Assembly (NCBI RefSeq): GCF_029227915.1
Contig: NC_079877.1
Coordinates: 14,073,351 to 14,137,350, forward strand
Length of the DNA: 64,000 bases
DNA from: Hydractinia symbiolongicarpus
Lineage: Eukaryota; Cnidaria; Hydrozoa; Anthoathecata; Hydractiniidae
Direction of reading: 5' to 3'
In this document: positions 48,913 to 59,974 of the stretch, one piece after another
How positions within the stretch are numbered: position 1 is the stretch's first letter
How the letters are laid out: every line of letters starts with the position of its first letter
Notes under the pieces: model-generated
The model's database searches: none
What the model was told of the DNA's origin: nothing
The model's input: the letters and a program-made list of their open reading frames with translations, nothing else
Translations under genes and position numbers: made by a program

Positions 48913-49360
48913 CAGTTAACTCCTGGTAACTTTCCAGGGATTATAGTTCAAGCTATAGCGATTTTTTCAAGGGCAACCTCGATCCCAGGGCCTGTAGCCT
49001 TTTTTGATATAAGGATTAAACTCTTACGCCGTTCATCCTCATGTCAAAAAAGGCTACAGGCTCTGGGATCGAGGTTGTTTCAAGGGGTGGGGAAGCAATT
49101 ACCTGGAAAAGGTGCAATGTTAAGTCCCTTTTAAATTAATTTTTTCTTCACAGACAACATCAACTATCTAATCTATATTACATCAGAAATTAATAAAGTT
49201 CGAGTTATTCAAAGAAGTTAGCCTCAAAAGGGGAACGAAAAATGGATCGAGTTAATGAATATTCATGTTATCCACAGGTTGGAGTTTTTTTATAAGAAAA
49301 TATTAGTGTAGATAATGAAAGTTCGAGCTATCCGGTGTTTGAGTTACCGGGAGCTAATTG
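48913..49360. mobile_element. pogo/Tc1-type MITE, 448 bp including a nested MITE
   Basis: The left end is CAGTTAACTCCTGGTAACT and the right end, read inward, is CAATTAGCTCCCGGTAACT. Both are flanked by TA (48911-48912, 49361-49362). Ends of this type are typical of pogo/Tigger-like families. It contains the 104-bp MITE at 48974-49077; without that and its duplication the element would be about 335 bp. No coding content. Confidence 0.7.
48974..49077. mobile_element. 104-bp MITE with Academ-like ends and a 9-bp target duplication
   Basis: It starts CAACCTCGATCCCAGGGCC and ends GGGATCGAGGTTG. The 30-odd-base inverted repeat covers GCCTGTAGCCTTTTTTGA with few mismatches. It is flanked by TTTCAAGGG at 48965-48973 and 49078-49086. 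Terminus and duplication length both match the 5,958-bp Academ-like element at 14430-20387. Confidence 0.8.
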
Positions 49361-49640
49361 TATTGACCTTTCAAAAAGCGTTCGAAGTTACTGTACGGAT
49401 AGAAAGTCTTGCGTTTATGTCAATAAAACGCATGTGTTCTTCCCATGAAGTCACAGATAATTCTTAACTCGTGAAATTTTATACCAAGGAAATCATGCAT
49501 TTTCTTATAAGCAAAATGAGGTGACGATCCTTCTAATTAAATAAAGCAAAATAGTATTTAAAAATTTAAAGAATAATTGAATGAGTACAAAATTTTTTCA
49601 TAAAATGACAGGAAAAAAGGTATGTTTTAAATATTTGAAG

Positions 49641-50138
49641 TCAACTGATAGTGATCATGTTGGCAGCAGCTTTGGCATGTTTTGTTAGTTCTGCTTGAAT
49701 AATCCCGATCTCTTCTCTTGTCAGCCCCCTGTTTTCCAAATGCGTATGTTGACTTCTTGATACATCAAGTACGATTCCTAAGAAACGTGTCACCTTCGTC
49801 TTGGTTGTACAGATTTGTCTCTGAGCGGTAAACACTACCGATGATTCAATTGCTTTCCATATGACATTGACTTTATTATACGCCTTCGTGTTGGTGGTGA
49901 TCTCAAAATAGTAAAGTATAGCGAAGTTTTGGCTGCAGCAAAAGTTGTACGTTATTTCCCCATTTTCTTCACTGTTAAGCGCGTCTTCAGCAATTTTTTT
50001 ACAATACTCTAAAGACAAACCTACGATATCCAATTTCAGTAGATTTGCCAAAGCGTTGACAGAGGAGGCGTTATAATCCTTTGCACCCACTGTCATATTG
50101 GTTGTTATTGGGCTAACGGATACCGCTAAATCCACCAT
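49641..50138 (-). CDS. Unknown protein, 165 aa, single coding exon
   Basis: The frame is open from ATG at 50138 to TAA at 49641. A good acceptor (TTTTAG) lies seven bases before the ATG, so the 5' untranslated part is probably in another exon or supplied by spliced-leader trans-splicing, which hydrozoans use. There is no signal peptide or membrane segment. Visible features are a hydrophobic-strand middle (FAILYYFEI, NKVNVIWKAIESSVVF) and a charged helical C-terminus (NRGLTREEIGIIQAELTKHAKAAANM). The C-terminal pattern and general layout resemble the protein at 54998-55597, so the two may be distant paralogues. I do not recognise the family and cannot assign a function. Confidence 0.55.
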   Translation of the reverse strand: MVDLAVSVSPITTNMTVGAKDYNASSVNALANLLKLDIVGLSLEYCKKIAEDALNSEENGEITYNFCCSQNFAILYYFEITTNTKAYNKVNVIWKAIESSVVFTAQRQICTTKTKVTRFLGIVLDVSRSQHTHLENRGLTREEIGIIQAELTKHAKAAANMITIS

Positions 50139-51080
50139 ATTTCGCTAAAATTAAAAAAGAATGTGCGGTAAACAAAGATTACGCTATAAGTAACAGTTTT
50201 TCCTTTCATTTCATAGAGTTTACGTAGCTTGGAATTCTAGGGTAGTATATCTTTAAGCGAGACAGACGTTAAGGTATTTAGAGGGTTATCAAAATTGACA
50301 ACTTATTTGCAAACGCAACATTTAGAATTTTTTTGAATATAAATCTAATTTCAGCAAAACTGGACATATGTTTTCTGGTTTATCTTGTAGCCAATTTGAT
50401 ATTTGTTTGTTGCCTTTTTAATTAAGTTCTTGTCTTTAGAGAAAAAAGCGTTTGAACAAGTTAACAAAGTTTCCGCCTAAATCGTTTTTATATAGTATTA
50501 AGGGGGTTCCTAGGGAAAAAACCTAAGATTTGATTTCACCTTTGTTTATGTCTTTTTTCATCATAAAATGAAAGTATGAATACATTAAAGTCATACTGGC
50601 TTAAAATTTTTAAATATTTCAATATGGCCACGCCCTTTCCAGGGTAAGCTTACAAGAAAAGGGGGCGTTTTCGAACAATATTTGTGACAACATTTCACAT
50701 GAAAAACTAGGAGCAGTTAAAATGAAATTTGGTAGGCTGGTTTAACACAGTGATCCCCATCATATACTCCAAAATCTTTTTATTTGCACAAACAGGTCTC
50801 AAAATATTGCAAAATTGCGAAACTTCTCCTGTCTGGCGTCCAGTAACCTATGAAAACTCATTTTTAGAAACGTTTTTAGAAACTAAACTTCTTCCAATGT
50901 TAAAGATTTTGGAGTATGTAATAGGCCTACTTATAATAAAACTACCCTGAAAATTTCAGAACCATAGCATGATGCTAAAACGAATTATGATGTTTCAAAA
51001 ATGAAGAAAACGCAGAAAATAACAATTTGAGAAAATGTGAAAAGAAAACTAATATAAAACTAAGTGAACAAAACAAAGCA

Positions 51081-52886
51081 TTAAAATCCACCAGCAGCAT
51101 ATGAAACTTTTTCCTGTTCTTGTTCCTTATCTATAAAACCTTTTTTGATCTTCCGGATCCTTTTACGCTGTTTTTTTCCTGCTTCTGAAGCTTTCTTCTC
51201 TGCAACGCGTATGCTTTTGCGGTTTTGTTGGATTGACGACTCAAAAAAACATCTACCATCACCAAGTCCAAAATACTCAAATACCTTCTTTATTGCAAGC
51301 GCTCCATCATTGAATTGCAAAATTGCAGAATAAACTCCAATTTCTAATGTGTGTCGTTCAACGAAAATATTTTTGGGACATTTTGCCCAAATGATTTGAT
51401 TAATACTTTCGTTTGCATTTTGCGTTTGTCCGTGCAAACATTTTGAAAGGAGGTCATCGTCGGATAGATTCATAAAGATTGGCTTGATGATCTTATGGAT
51501 CCACTCTGGAATATTTATATGACTCTTGTATATACTAGTTCCAGTTGCTTGGTCCTTTTTGAAGCTACACCAACTGTCAGGTCCTGGTGGACAAAAGCGA
51601 TGGCGGTAGTTATTGTCTGCAAAATGTGTGCAATGCCATAAGATAGCACCAACCGACTTTTTCATTTAATAAAGTTGATTGGTGTTCTCTCGGATAGCTC
51701 GACCGTAGAAATTCTGCAACGAATTAATTACTAACTCTGTCAACTTTCCTTTCCCAGAAATAGGGGTGCTAGTTCCTTTGAGCTCCTTTACTTTGTTACG
51801 CAGCCTTGTACCCAATCGTTTCTGCACATGACCGATGCATTCTAATTTGGTGGGTACAATATCAAAGTTGCCATAAGGATTTGAAGCAACAACTTCTTTG
51901 TACGAAGAGGTATCGCCATCACCTAGGTATTCGTGGTAAATCAGATCTCTCTTAGTTGATCGACTAAAGATCTCTACTGCACCAACCCCTTCCATCGCAC
52001 CGGAGGATTTGATGTGGTTAATTTTACAGTCGTGCGTCTTATACCAATCCTCAAACTCTAGTGGTTGTAAAGACTGTCTTTTCAGCTGGCATACACTGCA
52101 ATGCTTCGACATCACATAGACGTCAACACATTTCCCATCATGACATGCGGTAACCACTCCATTCAAAGAGGCGTGTCCTCGTTTTTGCCATGTACCATCC
52201 AGCGACACACGGCAAAGTCCAAGTTGCCTATCTTCACGCTGAATGACGTCTCCATCATCTCTACATTTCTTTAAGGCAGTATCAGCTGCATGTCCCATGC
52301 TTTCCACTGCTACCTTCTGATATGCATCGTGAAGATCCTTGTTTATATTTCGATAAGTCCATTCCGATATTGAATGAACGTTCATGCAGCGAGAGAAATT
52401 GATGATTGATTCATGGCCCTTTCCAATTTCTCTAAAGGCAGCAACTGTTCTTACGTTACATTCAAACAAATTTCTTCCTTTATTATCATTATTAGTCTTG
52501 ATCGGTTCAGACTTTCTACATTCTTCAGAGGTAAAGAATGTAACTTCGTGGGAACAATCGTTACACAATAATTGAAGTTTACATGCTAGTCCCATGCGTA
52601 GGTTAAGTTTATTCAAGAAGACTACATTTTTGGACCCACAGTCTTTGCGATTGCATACAGCTACTGCTTCAATAAATGTTTTAAGAATGTCAAAGTCTAT
52701 AAAAACAAAGTAGTTCTCTTTCTCAAGAACAGAACCGTCAGTAGAAGATAATTTTTGAGATCTCAAGCCGTTTGGAGTAGCAGGAACTGGTTCACTATCA
52801 TTCAATTTACGCTTCTTCTTGAAAGTGTGTTGGTTGTTTCCAAACTTGTGTTTCTTCTTTCTATGTCTGTTTTGAGCATTAACCAT
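51081..52886 (-). pseudogene. Transposase of the TTAA element (Mutator-like/Kolobok-like), one stop
   Basis: A frame from ATG at 52886 to a stop at 51081 encodes about 600 residues, interrupted only by TAA at 51666-51668 (after NQLY, before MKKSVGAIL); both sides are in one frame. Features in order: a basic N-terminus (RHRKKKHKFG, FKKKRKL), a zinc-binding-like region (CNRKDCG, CNDCSH), then VSLDGTWQKRGHASLNG with the probable first catalytic D, HCSVC, EYLGDGDTSSYKEV with the probable second D, CIGHVQKRLGTRLR, ISGKGKLTE, and after the stop HGQTQNANESINQIIW with a probable catalytic E. This is the widespread animal Mutator-like transposase domain family. The stop may be a single substitution or a sequencing error. 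Confidence 0.8.
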
Positions 52887-53168
52887 AATATAAAACGCGA
52901 AATTTGTGAAGGAACTTTATAGAGAATTCTTTAGTAAAATGTGAATGAATAGTAATAAAAAATAAACGAGAATAGTGATAGTAGCAAAAATACGTTTGTA
53001 AAACTTCAGCAGCTAGCTTGCTATCTTTGCCACACTTGTTTAACTTCTGAAATTCTCCTAGTTAGTTTGAGCTATAGCCTTTAGCTGTACGGGACATGCG
53101 ACAGAACACAATAGAGCAAAGAAGACATTTACAGAATATTGGGCATAAGAAAGTCATTATAAGTGTTA

Positions 53169-53751
53169 CTAGTCGATAAGGCCCGTGGAAAAATCCACTT
53201 AGGCAGGATAACAGAGAAAAACAACCGTCATTTAAATTTTGATGACGTCAGCAGAGACATGTCAGAACACAAAATGTTTTTTTTCAGAAATGTGTATGCC
53301 TGTTGCCTTCATCGTATAGATCTTGAAACGCTGAGCAAGAAAATGTATAGGATCGCGTATTTTTGACAAACGGTTGCAGAGATATTAGGATTTGAAGGTT
53401 TTTCGATGACGTCATCAACCCGTCCATTCCGAAACGGATTCGGGGACCCAGGTTTGGGAAAATTACCCAAATTGATCCTAGTTGGTCCCTAGTTACCCAC
53501 GCGGTGAAAAATCATTGACGTCACCACCTCGTTTCCAAGTTATTTGGCCTCAAAGTTTTAGGTTCACTGTAATGGCTTCATTAATTTAATATAGGATATT
53601 GACGTTAAAGTAGTGTTATTTTCGTCGCGTTGTAACGTCAGAAAATTTAACATATTAGACATGCATTTTTCGGCAACATCAAAGGAAAATGAAGACATCA
53701 ACTTTGCCTGTCACAGACAGACGGACACACTCTCCGTATTATTATAAGAGA
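53169..53751 (-). mobile_element. Helitron-like non-autonomous element nested in the Kolobok-like transposon
   Basis: Read on the minus strand it starts TCTCTTATAATAATACG and ends with GTGGATTTTTCCAC, GGGCCTTATCGA, CTAG. It is 583 bp and closely similar to each of the four copies at 59975-62467. There is no target duplication, as expected for Helitrons. Confidence 0.65.
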
Positions 53752-54997
53752 TTTTAAGACCAAAAACTAGACGTGAAAGCACTTTTTTGAAATATTTGTG
53801 CCTATTTATCTTTATAAAAAGGCAAAAAAGGAGCTTTATGTAATCTTTTTACAAAAATAAAGTGCACAGATGAAAAGAGGGATAAATTTTGGATAAGAAA
53901 GTACCAATTTTAAAATTTTGATACATTTCGAAAAATTCACATTTATTTCCCTAGGAACCCCCTTAACCAATGAGGTATATTAAGTAAGTTAAGAACTGAA
54001 GAAATTAATACTTGAACGATTTAAAGGATTGAGTTCTGTACATGAAATTGATGAAAAACAGTAGTTAAATCAGTGCACATTTTTGTCCATGTATTGATGG
54101 GCGCAAAGTATCATACACATTTTTGCTTACAGGTATTAGGTAATAATAAAAATATTTTGTGATAATGTCAGGGGCATTTACCTGTTGTCGATCAATTTCA
54201 CTTTAGATTGTTAACTTGCGTTAGTTTCGTTCTGTGTTTCGTTCTGTGTAACTTCAGGAGCAGCAAACCTTTGAAGAAAAAAAAACAAAATAAAAAATAA
54301 CAAATAAAGTTAAGTACGAACCAGATTGTTTATACATAGCAAATAGTTCTGTGAGACAATTGAAAAACCGGGGGTTTTATAATCAAAAATTCAATCAAAG
54401 AAGTCAGAAAAGATCAAACACCATGCCAGAATGGATGAACTTCTGTTTTTTTTTTAAAAAAGTAAACAACAAACACTCCAATTGATTGACATCTGTGGTA
54501 TCTTTAAATTTTCTGTGAATTCTATCGCACATTTAAGTCGTTTCTACGAAATTGCACAAATTTTGATGACGTCTTAAATTGTTATCATAAATGCATAGAA
54601 TTTAAAGATAAAAAGGATTACTTGATTCAAGTTCATTCTTGACACGGACGAGCTTTTATAAGAAAGAAAAAAAACATTTCTAAGTTTGAACATAAGGTAA
54701 GTTATAAACATTTGAATATTTCTACGCATACAACTGCAACTGCAATTTTGTATTTAGTAACTACTTTTTCCATCCTTCTTGCTATACGTTTGGACAATGA
54801 CTGACCTTTCCATCCACCAATGAAACATTTAAATTACTTCTAATGAAATAGAAAATGTACGTATTAATTTGTTTGCTTATGTGAAAATTAGGCCAAAGAC
54901 TAGTTATTTTATACGCACCTAACTCAATAGACTTATTCTTGACCTTTCTATTCTACTTATTTAGGTATTTACAAAAGTGTCGATTGTTTTGGTTCTG

Positions 54998-55597
54998 ATG
55001 GCTTTGGCAAAATTCACAGCAGCTGTATCAGCAGCAGAAAAACTTAAAAATTTAATACACACTACTTCGTCGAATAAAATTGGGACACCTCAACAAACTG
55101 CTGGATTCGAGTTCCTCAACGTTCGAGCCAACGCTCAAAGCACAAAAGGTATTAATAAGGATCACCTTCTAAAGTCAATCACAAAATACATGGAGCCCCT
55201 CGCAGCAGGAAATCCTGACTTAATGTGTGTGGTAGATGAAGCTAGAGAGGTTATTAACGCTGATGCCGAGGAGCACCAAGAACAGTCTTTTGTTATTCTT
55301 ACCGAGAATGGTGCAGGTTCAGCGTATGCTCTGTTTATCTATTTTCAGAAGAGAGAAGATGGGAAGTATAACTTCAGAAAGCTTTTGTTTTGTGGTAATT
55401 TTCGACTGGCTGCTGATGTGTGTATTGTGCATCACTCGAAAAACAATATTTTTTACTCTAAGTCTGAGGACGTGGTAAAATATATTCCAAGGCGTGGTAT
55501 AACACAACAAGATGTAACAGCTTTTTTGGAAGTCATGATACCAAAAATTGCACAAGTTATGGTGGAATTTGTTCCAGATGATCGCAGAAGTATATAA
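54998..55597 (+). CDS. Unknown protein, 199 aa, single coding exon
   Basis: An acceptor (TTATTTAG) at 54964 precedes the ATG at 54998 (MALAKFTAAVSAAEKLKNL), and a GTAAGT donor at 54697 could close a short 5' untranslated exon. The protein ends DDRRSI at 55595 with no break. The start is alanine-rich and mildly hydrophobic but not a clear signal peptide. The middle has probable strands (QSFVILTENG, AYALFIYFQKR, LLFCGNFRLAADVCIVHH) and the end is a helix (ITQQDVTAFLEVMIPKIAQVMVEF). The C-terminal pattern is like that of 49641-50138. No family is recognised. The two genes sit on opposite sides of the Kolobok-like element in opposite orientation. Confidence 0.6.
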   Translation: MALAKFTAAVSAAEKLKNLIHTTSSNKIGTPQQTAGFEFLNVRANAQSTKGINKDHLLKSITKYMEPLAAGNPDLMCVVDEAREVINADAEEHQEQSFVILTENGAGSAYALFIYFQKREDGKYNFRKLLFCGNFRLAADVCIVHHSKNNIFYSKSEDVVKYIPRRGITQQDVTAFLEVMIPKIAQVMVEFVPDDRRSI

Positions 55598-57180
55598 TAA
55601 GGGGGATTAAAGCAGTTCTTCGAGCGCTTATTAAACACTGGATTGTAATTTTTGAGAAATTTTGTAGTTGATTTGTATTAAGTCGATTTTTATTATTCAA
55701 TTGTTTAGTTTTTGTAATATTTAGTTAGTAAAAAATAGTTTTGCTGAAAGGTTTGCTGTTTTTATATTAACGAGTAATAATTTAAAAGCTGCTTGTTTAA
55801 AAAAGGTGAATTTTTGGCTTAAAACTTTGCAGCACAACAACACGTTATTATACTCACATTATACCAAGAAAATCTCTTCATTAGAAGTTTATTACAAAAT
55901 ACTAGTTTTTATTTTTATCCTTGAATGCTGAATCATTCATTTTATGGTTCATTATTTTTACACGCTTTGATGATCACACTGTTTTTTTAAAAATAATACA
56001 CAGGTTAAAGATCAAAATAGCAAATATGCTATTAGTTAAATAACACGACGAGAGTATTTTTATTTTTATTACTGAACTTATAAACTAATTAATGAGTAAA
56101 GATAAAGAAAATAAAGATTTGTAAACAAAGCTGAAACCGCCATATTGCATGTTCGATTTGTTGTTTCTGGTCTGTGTGTTTATCAAATTTGGCGTCATCT
56201 CATCTCAACAAACTTCATCGTTCGAAGTTGGATGTATGTTGTGAAAAAGCGAACCAAATTACAAAAAGAATATTATTATTGGCCGTGAAAGATGTTTAAT
56301 AAAGTTCCAAGAAGTATAAACGAAGGTTATGAAATGCTGGCAATACGATTGTATGTAAAAATATTCTTGCTTATCTTGAGTTAAATGTGTTATTTTTAAT
56401 GTTTGTAAGTAAATCTCAAACTTGCTTCTTTTTTACCCACACAGCCATAAAAACTTTGTAAAAATGTTGCTAGGAAGGAATACGGATATTTATTTATAAA
56501 ACATAGTTATTTGTGTGTCGTTATAGTAATTATTTTATTAGATTCTGGGATTTGGACGTTCCTTAAATTTTGCTACTTCGTCTAAAACATATTTTTTGGC
56601 TGCCAAAATAAAGTTTTTCCTTCGTTTCCGGCATTTTGCCATACCCCAGTCGGTCAAGCAACGGGGCAGAACCCTAATGGTTGCTGTTTTAAATTGTAAT
56701 AAAACTAGAAACCCAAGCGTCTTTTTAAGATTTCATTGTACACTTCTGTTGCATCAACTTTTTCAAGAAATGATGGTCATTCTACCCAACTTAAAAAAGT
56801 TAGGTACAGATCCTTTTCAGTACCCAGAAAAAGATTTGTGTGCAAACTATTAGATTAATAAATTATCTAATCTGTGGTACAAGTAACACAAACGTTACTC
56901 TAGTCACGTCAAAGAAGAGTGTCATGAGTGGAAACAGTAAACTCTAACAAGATTCACCCTTTCTAGTGAGGATGTTTACGAGAAGTGTTTACCAGAATCA
57001 ATAAGAGGTACTAATGGAGAGAAAATACTCATGTGTTTCTTTATGAATGTTTGCATGGTTATCATTATTTCTGTCAGTGTTGAGAAGTCGAACGTGATCA
57101 TAAACATGTATATAGAATAATATTTGCAACACCTTATGTTTATTTTTAGATCTAAACGCTTTAGATATTCTTTAGTATCG
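55598..57180. other. Non-coding stretch
   Basis: No convincing gene. The 85-codon open frame at 56596-56853 has no recognisable domain and no splice support. Confidence 0.4.
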
Positions 57181-57310
57181 TTAGCCCGTGGAAAAATCCA
57201 CGGGTTTGCCCGTCCTTTTTATACATTGCGTGCGTCTCGCTGCATGCGCAGCTAAGCTACCATTATGCGTGACAGACGGACGGACGGACGGACGGGTATT
57301 ATAATATAGA
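57181..57310 (-). mobile_element. 130-bp Helitron-like element with a CGGA tetranucleotide run
   Basis: On the minus strand it begins TCTATATTATAATACCCG, has a run of CCGT/CGGA repeats, and ends with a perfect hairpin (CCCGTGGA-TTTT-TCCACGGG) followed directly by CTAA. It is the same end structure as the larger copies but a different internal sequence. Confidence 0.5.
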
Positions 57311-57900
57311 TGATCGGTATTGTTTTTGTTTCTATTGTTCCTATAATTATTGTTTATTGTTTTAGCATATTGTAGCATTTTTTAATTTTTTGTAACAAGT
57401 TTATAAATGGGGTAAATATTTATGATAGTTTGAATTTTTAAGAGATTGATACTTAGACATTTAAGAATAAAGAAAATGTAAATTTTACACGCTTCCTAAA
57501 CGTTTATTCCTTTCATTCCAGTCAGTTAAAAACTTTAAAGAAGCAGAAACAAAACTCCATTGCTTAAAAATTAGAGAGACGGGGTACTTTAAGCATCGTG
57601 CCGGTTCTATTGGGGACAGAAAGTGAGAATAACGTTCAAAATATCGTTTTATGTTACAAAACTTTTCGTTACATTTTTTATTTTTTATGGGAAATGCGTT
57701 TGTAAAAACCAAAACATAAAAAGAAGAAAGTTAAGAGTTAAGAGTTAAAAGATAAGAGTTCCTTCGAAAAATCAATATTTTAGGCTAACAACTCTTTCGG
57801 TCTATGTTAATAAATTTACGTTAATTACTATGGCCTAAGAATGTAAACCTGTGTCAACAGAGTAGCTTTCGGCTTATTACAACATTTATTTTGCTGGCAG

Positions 57901-58358
57901 TAACAAGATACAAATTAAATTTGATTTGATTTTGTATAATGTTACCGGTAATACCAAAATTGATTACGTTTTTGATGTCGCAACTTTTAGCAACAACTCT
58001 GAGCCAAAACTGTTTGCACCTAGCCCATCAAAATGCAATGATTACATCAAGTTTTTAAATGCTGCCTGTTGCACAGATGTGTGGCGATACCAAAAGTTTT
58101 TCTGAAAATTGTAACAAAACAGAATTTGTTACTATCGCCCCAAAATATTACCTCTTATCCCCGTGCCTTAATATCAATACTAAAAATGATTTGCTAATTA
58201 CACTGAAGAGATTTTCTGCGGTAAAGATCCTTAATTGTTCCCGGGTTAACAGTGGTTTGTGTTTTTGTCGACAAACATTTATAATTTATTCCCGCCCTAA
58301 TGAAATAACAAAAAATCTTCTTAAGATTGTTAAAAAAAATACTGGAGGGAAAGAATAA
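57901..58358 (+). pseudogene. Possible cysteine-rich secreted-protein exon, frameshifted
   Basis: After an acceptor-like TGCTGGCAG, one frame reads KFDLILYNVTGNTKIDYVFD and continues to NAACCTDVW before a stop near 58103. A second overlapping frame carries on with CGDTKSFSENCNKTEF, YLLSPCLNI, LNCSRVNSGLCFCRQ to a stop at 58356. Cysteine density and N-glycosylation-type NVT/NCT/NCS sites suggest extracellular protein. The pieces join only through a frameshift, so this is either a dead exon or an error. Not a confident call. Confidence 0.3.
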
Positions 58359-58437
58359 ATTGAACAATTTATTACAACACCTTCACTTTAATTGTAATGT
58401 TTATTATAGTGAGGTGGAAATGTGACGTACGGAGCGT

Positions 58438-58472
58438 GGTTTCTATACGGAGTAATACTCCGTATAGAAACC
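58438..58472. repeat. Perfect 35-base palindrome with TATACGGAGTA arms
   Basis: Arms of 17 bases (GGTTTCTATACGGAGTA) meet around a single central A. It is part of a cluster of TATACGGAG/CTCCGTATA words reaching to about 59517. Confidence 0.85.
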
Positions 58473-58474
58473 AA

Positions 58475-58534
58475 ACTCCGTATAGCTAAACCAAACTCCG
58501 CTGCTATACGGAGTTTGGTTTAGCTATACGGAGT
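58475..58534. repeat. 26-base perfect inverted repeat with 8-base loop
   Basis: The left arm runs 58475-58500 and starts ACTCCGTATAGC; the loop CTGCTATA is 58501-58508; the right arm is 58509-58534 and ends GCTATACGGAGT. It lies two bases after the preceding palindrome and shares its motif, so the two could form alternative cruciforms. Confidence 0.85.
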
Positions 58535-59530
58535 CTGCCAACGAATGTTCTTAAAGTGGAAATATTGCAATATATGATTGTTTAAAACTATTTCCAAAAA
58601 AAATAAAATAAAAATAATCACCATAAAGAACAAGTTAAAAAGACAAGCACGTCATTTTCCTACTTTTTATCAATCGTAAACATACGAGGTATATTGTAGT
58701 TATACGGAGTGTGGGAACATTAGTTTGATTGCAAAAAAAGGATTATGGCATACAGATTGTGAGATACCGAGAGTATTTTATACAGAATTCGCTATGGGGA
58801 GTATGCAGAATTTGCTATAAGGAGTATGCCATACGGAGTATGCTATACGGAGTATGCCATACGGACTGTGACATGCTTCATATACGAAGTATGCTATACG
58901 GAGTGTGACATGTTTGATAGGAACAGAATTCGATTATTGTTATGAGTTAAGGTTTACAATGGCTGGTATAACAGTACACAATTTTAAAGTTACATAATAA
59001 AAAGTCATTGACTGTATGGTTAGTTTTATTGCACATAGAAACATACAAAACAAAGTTGTAAAGCTTAGAATGAATATATTGGAAGCCATAAAAATAAACT
59101 TTATACAAAACGCGAATAGTAAACTACGTCATACAGTTGGACTGTCGGTAACTCGAACACCGGTTAACTCGAACGTTTATTAGCTGGAACTGTTATCTAC
59201 GGTAATTGGTACTCTGCATGCTTATCTCATATTTTAGATGTTTTTCTTCTTACACAAATTATTTGCTTGTTTTAGGCACAATTTTCTAAACTGGAATAGA
59301 GTAAATTATTAATAAGAATTCTTAGTTTAGACTTCGACGCTCATGCTGCATTCGCTAATGTCTAGCCAAACCAGTCTCGGCATTATACTCTCAAAGCTGT
59401 CTGCGCCGCTCGCGGCTTTGAGATATTTAAATATTTCCGTCTATACGGAGTAAACATGTCGCAAAACGAAGTTATACTCCGTATACGCATGCCTGTACGG
59501 AGCCTTACTCCGTATAGCTGCACACTCGGA
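58535..59530. repeat. Scattered TATACGGAGT / ACTCCGTATA motif cluster
   Basis: Further copies occur at about 58693, 58795-58870 (several GGAGTATGC-C/T-ATACGGAGT words in tandem), 58890, 59441, 59483 and 59507, in both orientations. Between them the sequence is AT-rich with no gene. Confidence 0.7.
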
Positions 59531-59974
59531 ATGGAACAGAAACACCAACGAACATAGTAAGTGATGTTGTTGAACTTTGGAATAAGTACACTTCTTTGTT
59601 TAGATATTCTAAATGAAATAAGCAAGTGGATAAAGTGGATCAAAATAGATATATTATATCATAAATTATAACATATTTATTATAAAATATTAAAGGTCAC
59701 CATTTGGAGCAGTATTTTGGGACTTATAATAAAAAAAGGAATATATGGTAGAATAAGACCTTACCCAGGTGTAAACAGAGTTAACAGAAGCAAAAAAGAG
59801 AAAAACAAATCAGTATATAAGGGTTAGTATATAAGGGTATATAAGGGTTAATCGATGTAATTTTATTAAATCGAAACTGCATAGATCAAACTGAGGACAG
59901 GGCCGGAGACACCATAAAATTTGGAAGTAACTGAAGTTTACCTTCTGGAATATTTGTAACAAGTAACATCATGA

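Larger units (their letters stand above)
50502..53962. mobile_element. Kolobok-like DNA transposon, 3,461 bp, TTAA target
   Basis: The terminal inverted repeats are GGGGGTTCCTAGGGAAA at the left and its exact complement at the right. They are flanked by TTAA at 50498-50501 and 53963-53966. It holds one transposase gene on the minus strand and a 583-bp Helitron-like insertion (53169-53751) between the gene start and the right end. A TTAA duplication is found in Kolobok and piggyBac; the protein is not piggyBac-like, so Kolobok-like is my reading. Confidence 0.75.

Noticed and set aside
56596-56853. 85-codon open frame
   Set aside because: Composition looks plausible, but there is no recognisable domain or exon border.
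59135-59205. Sequence like a pogo-type terminus (CAGTTGGACTGTCGGTAACT)
   Set aside because: It resembles the ends of the MITE at 48913, but no second end or TA-bounded partner was found, so no element is called.
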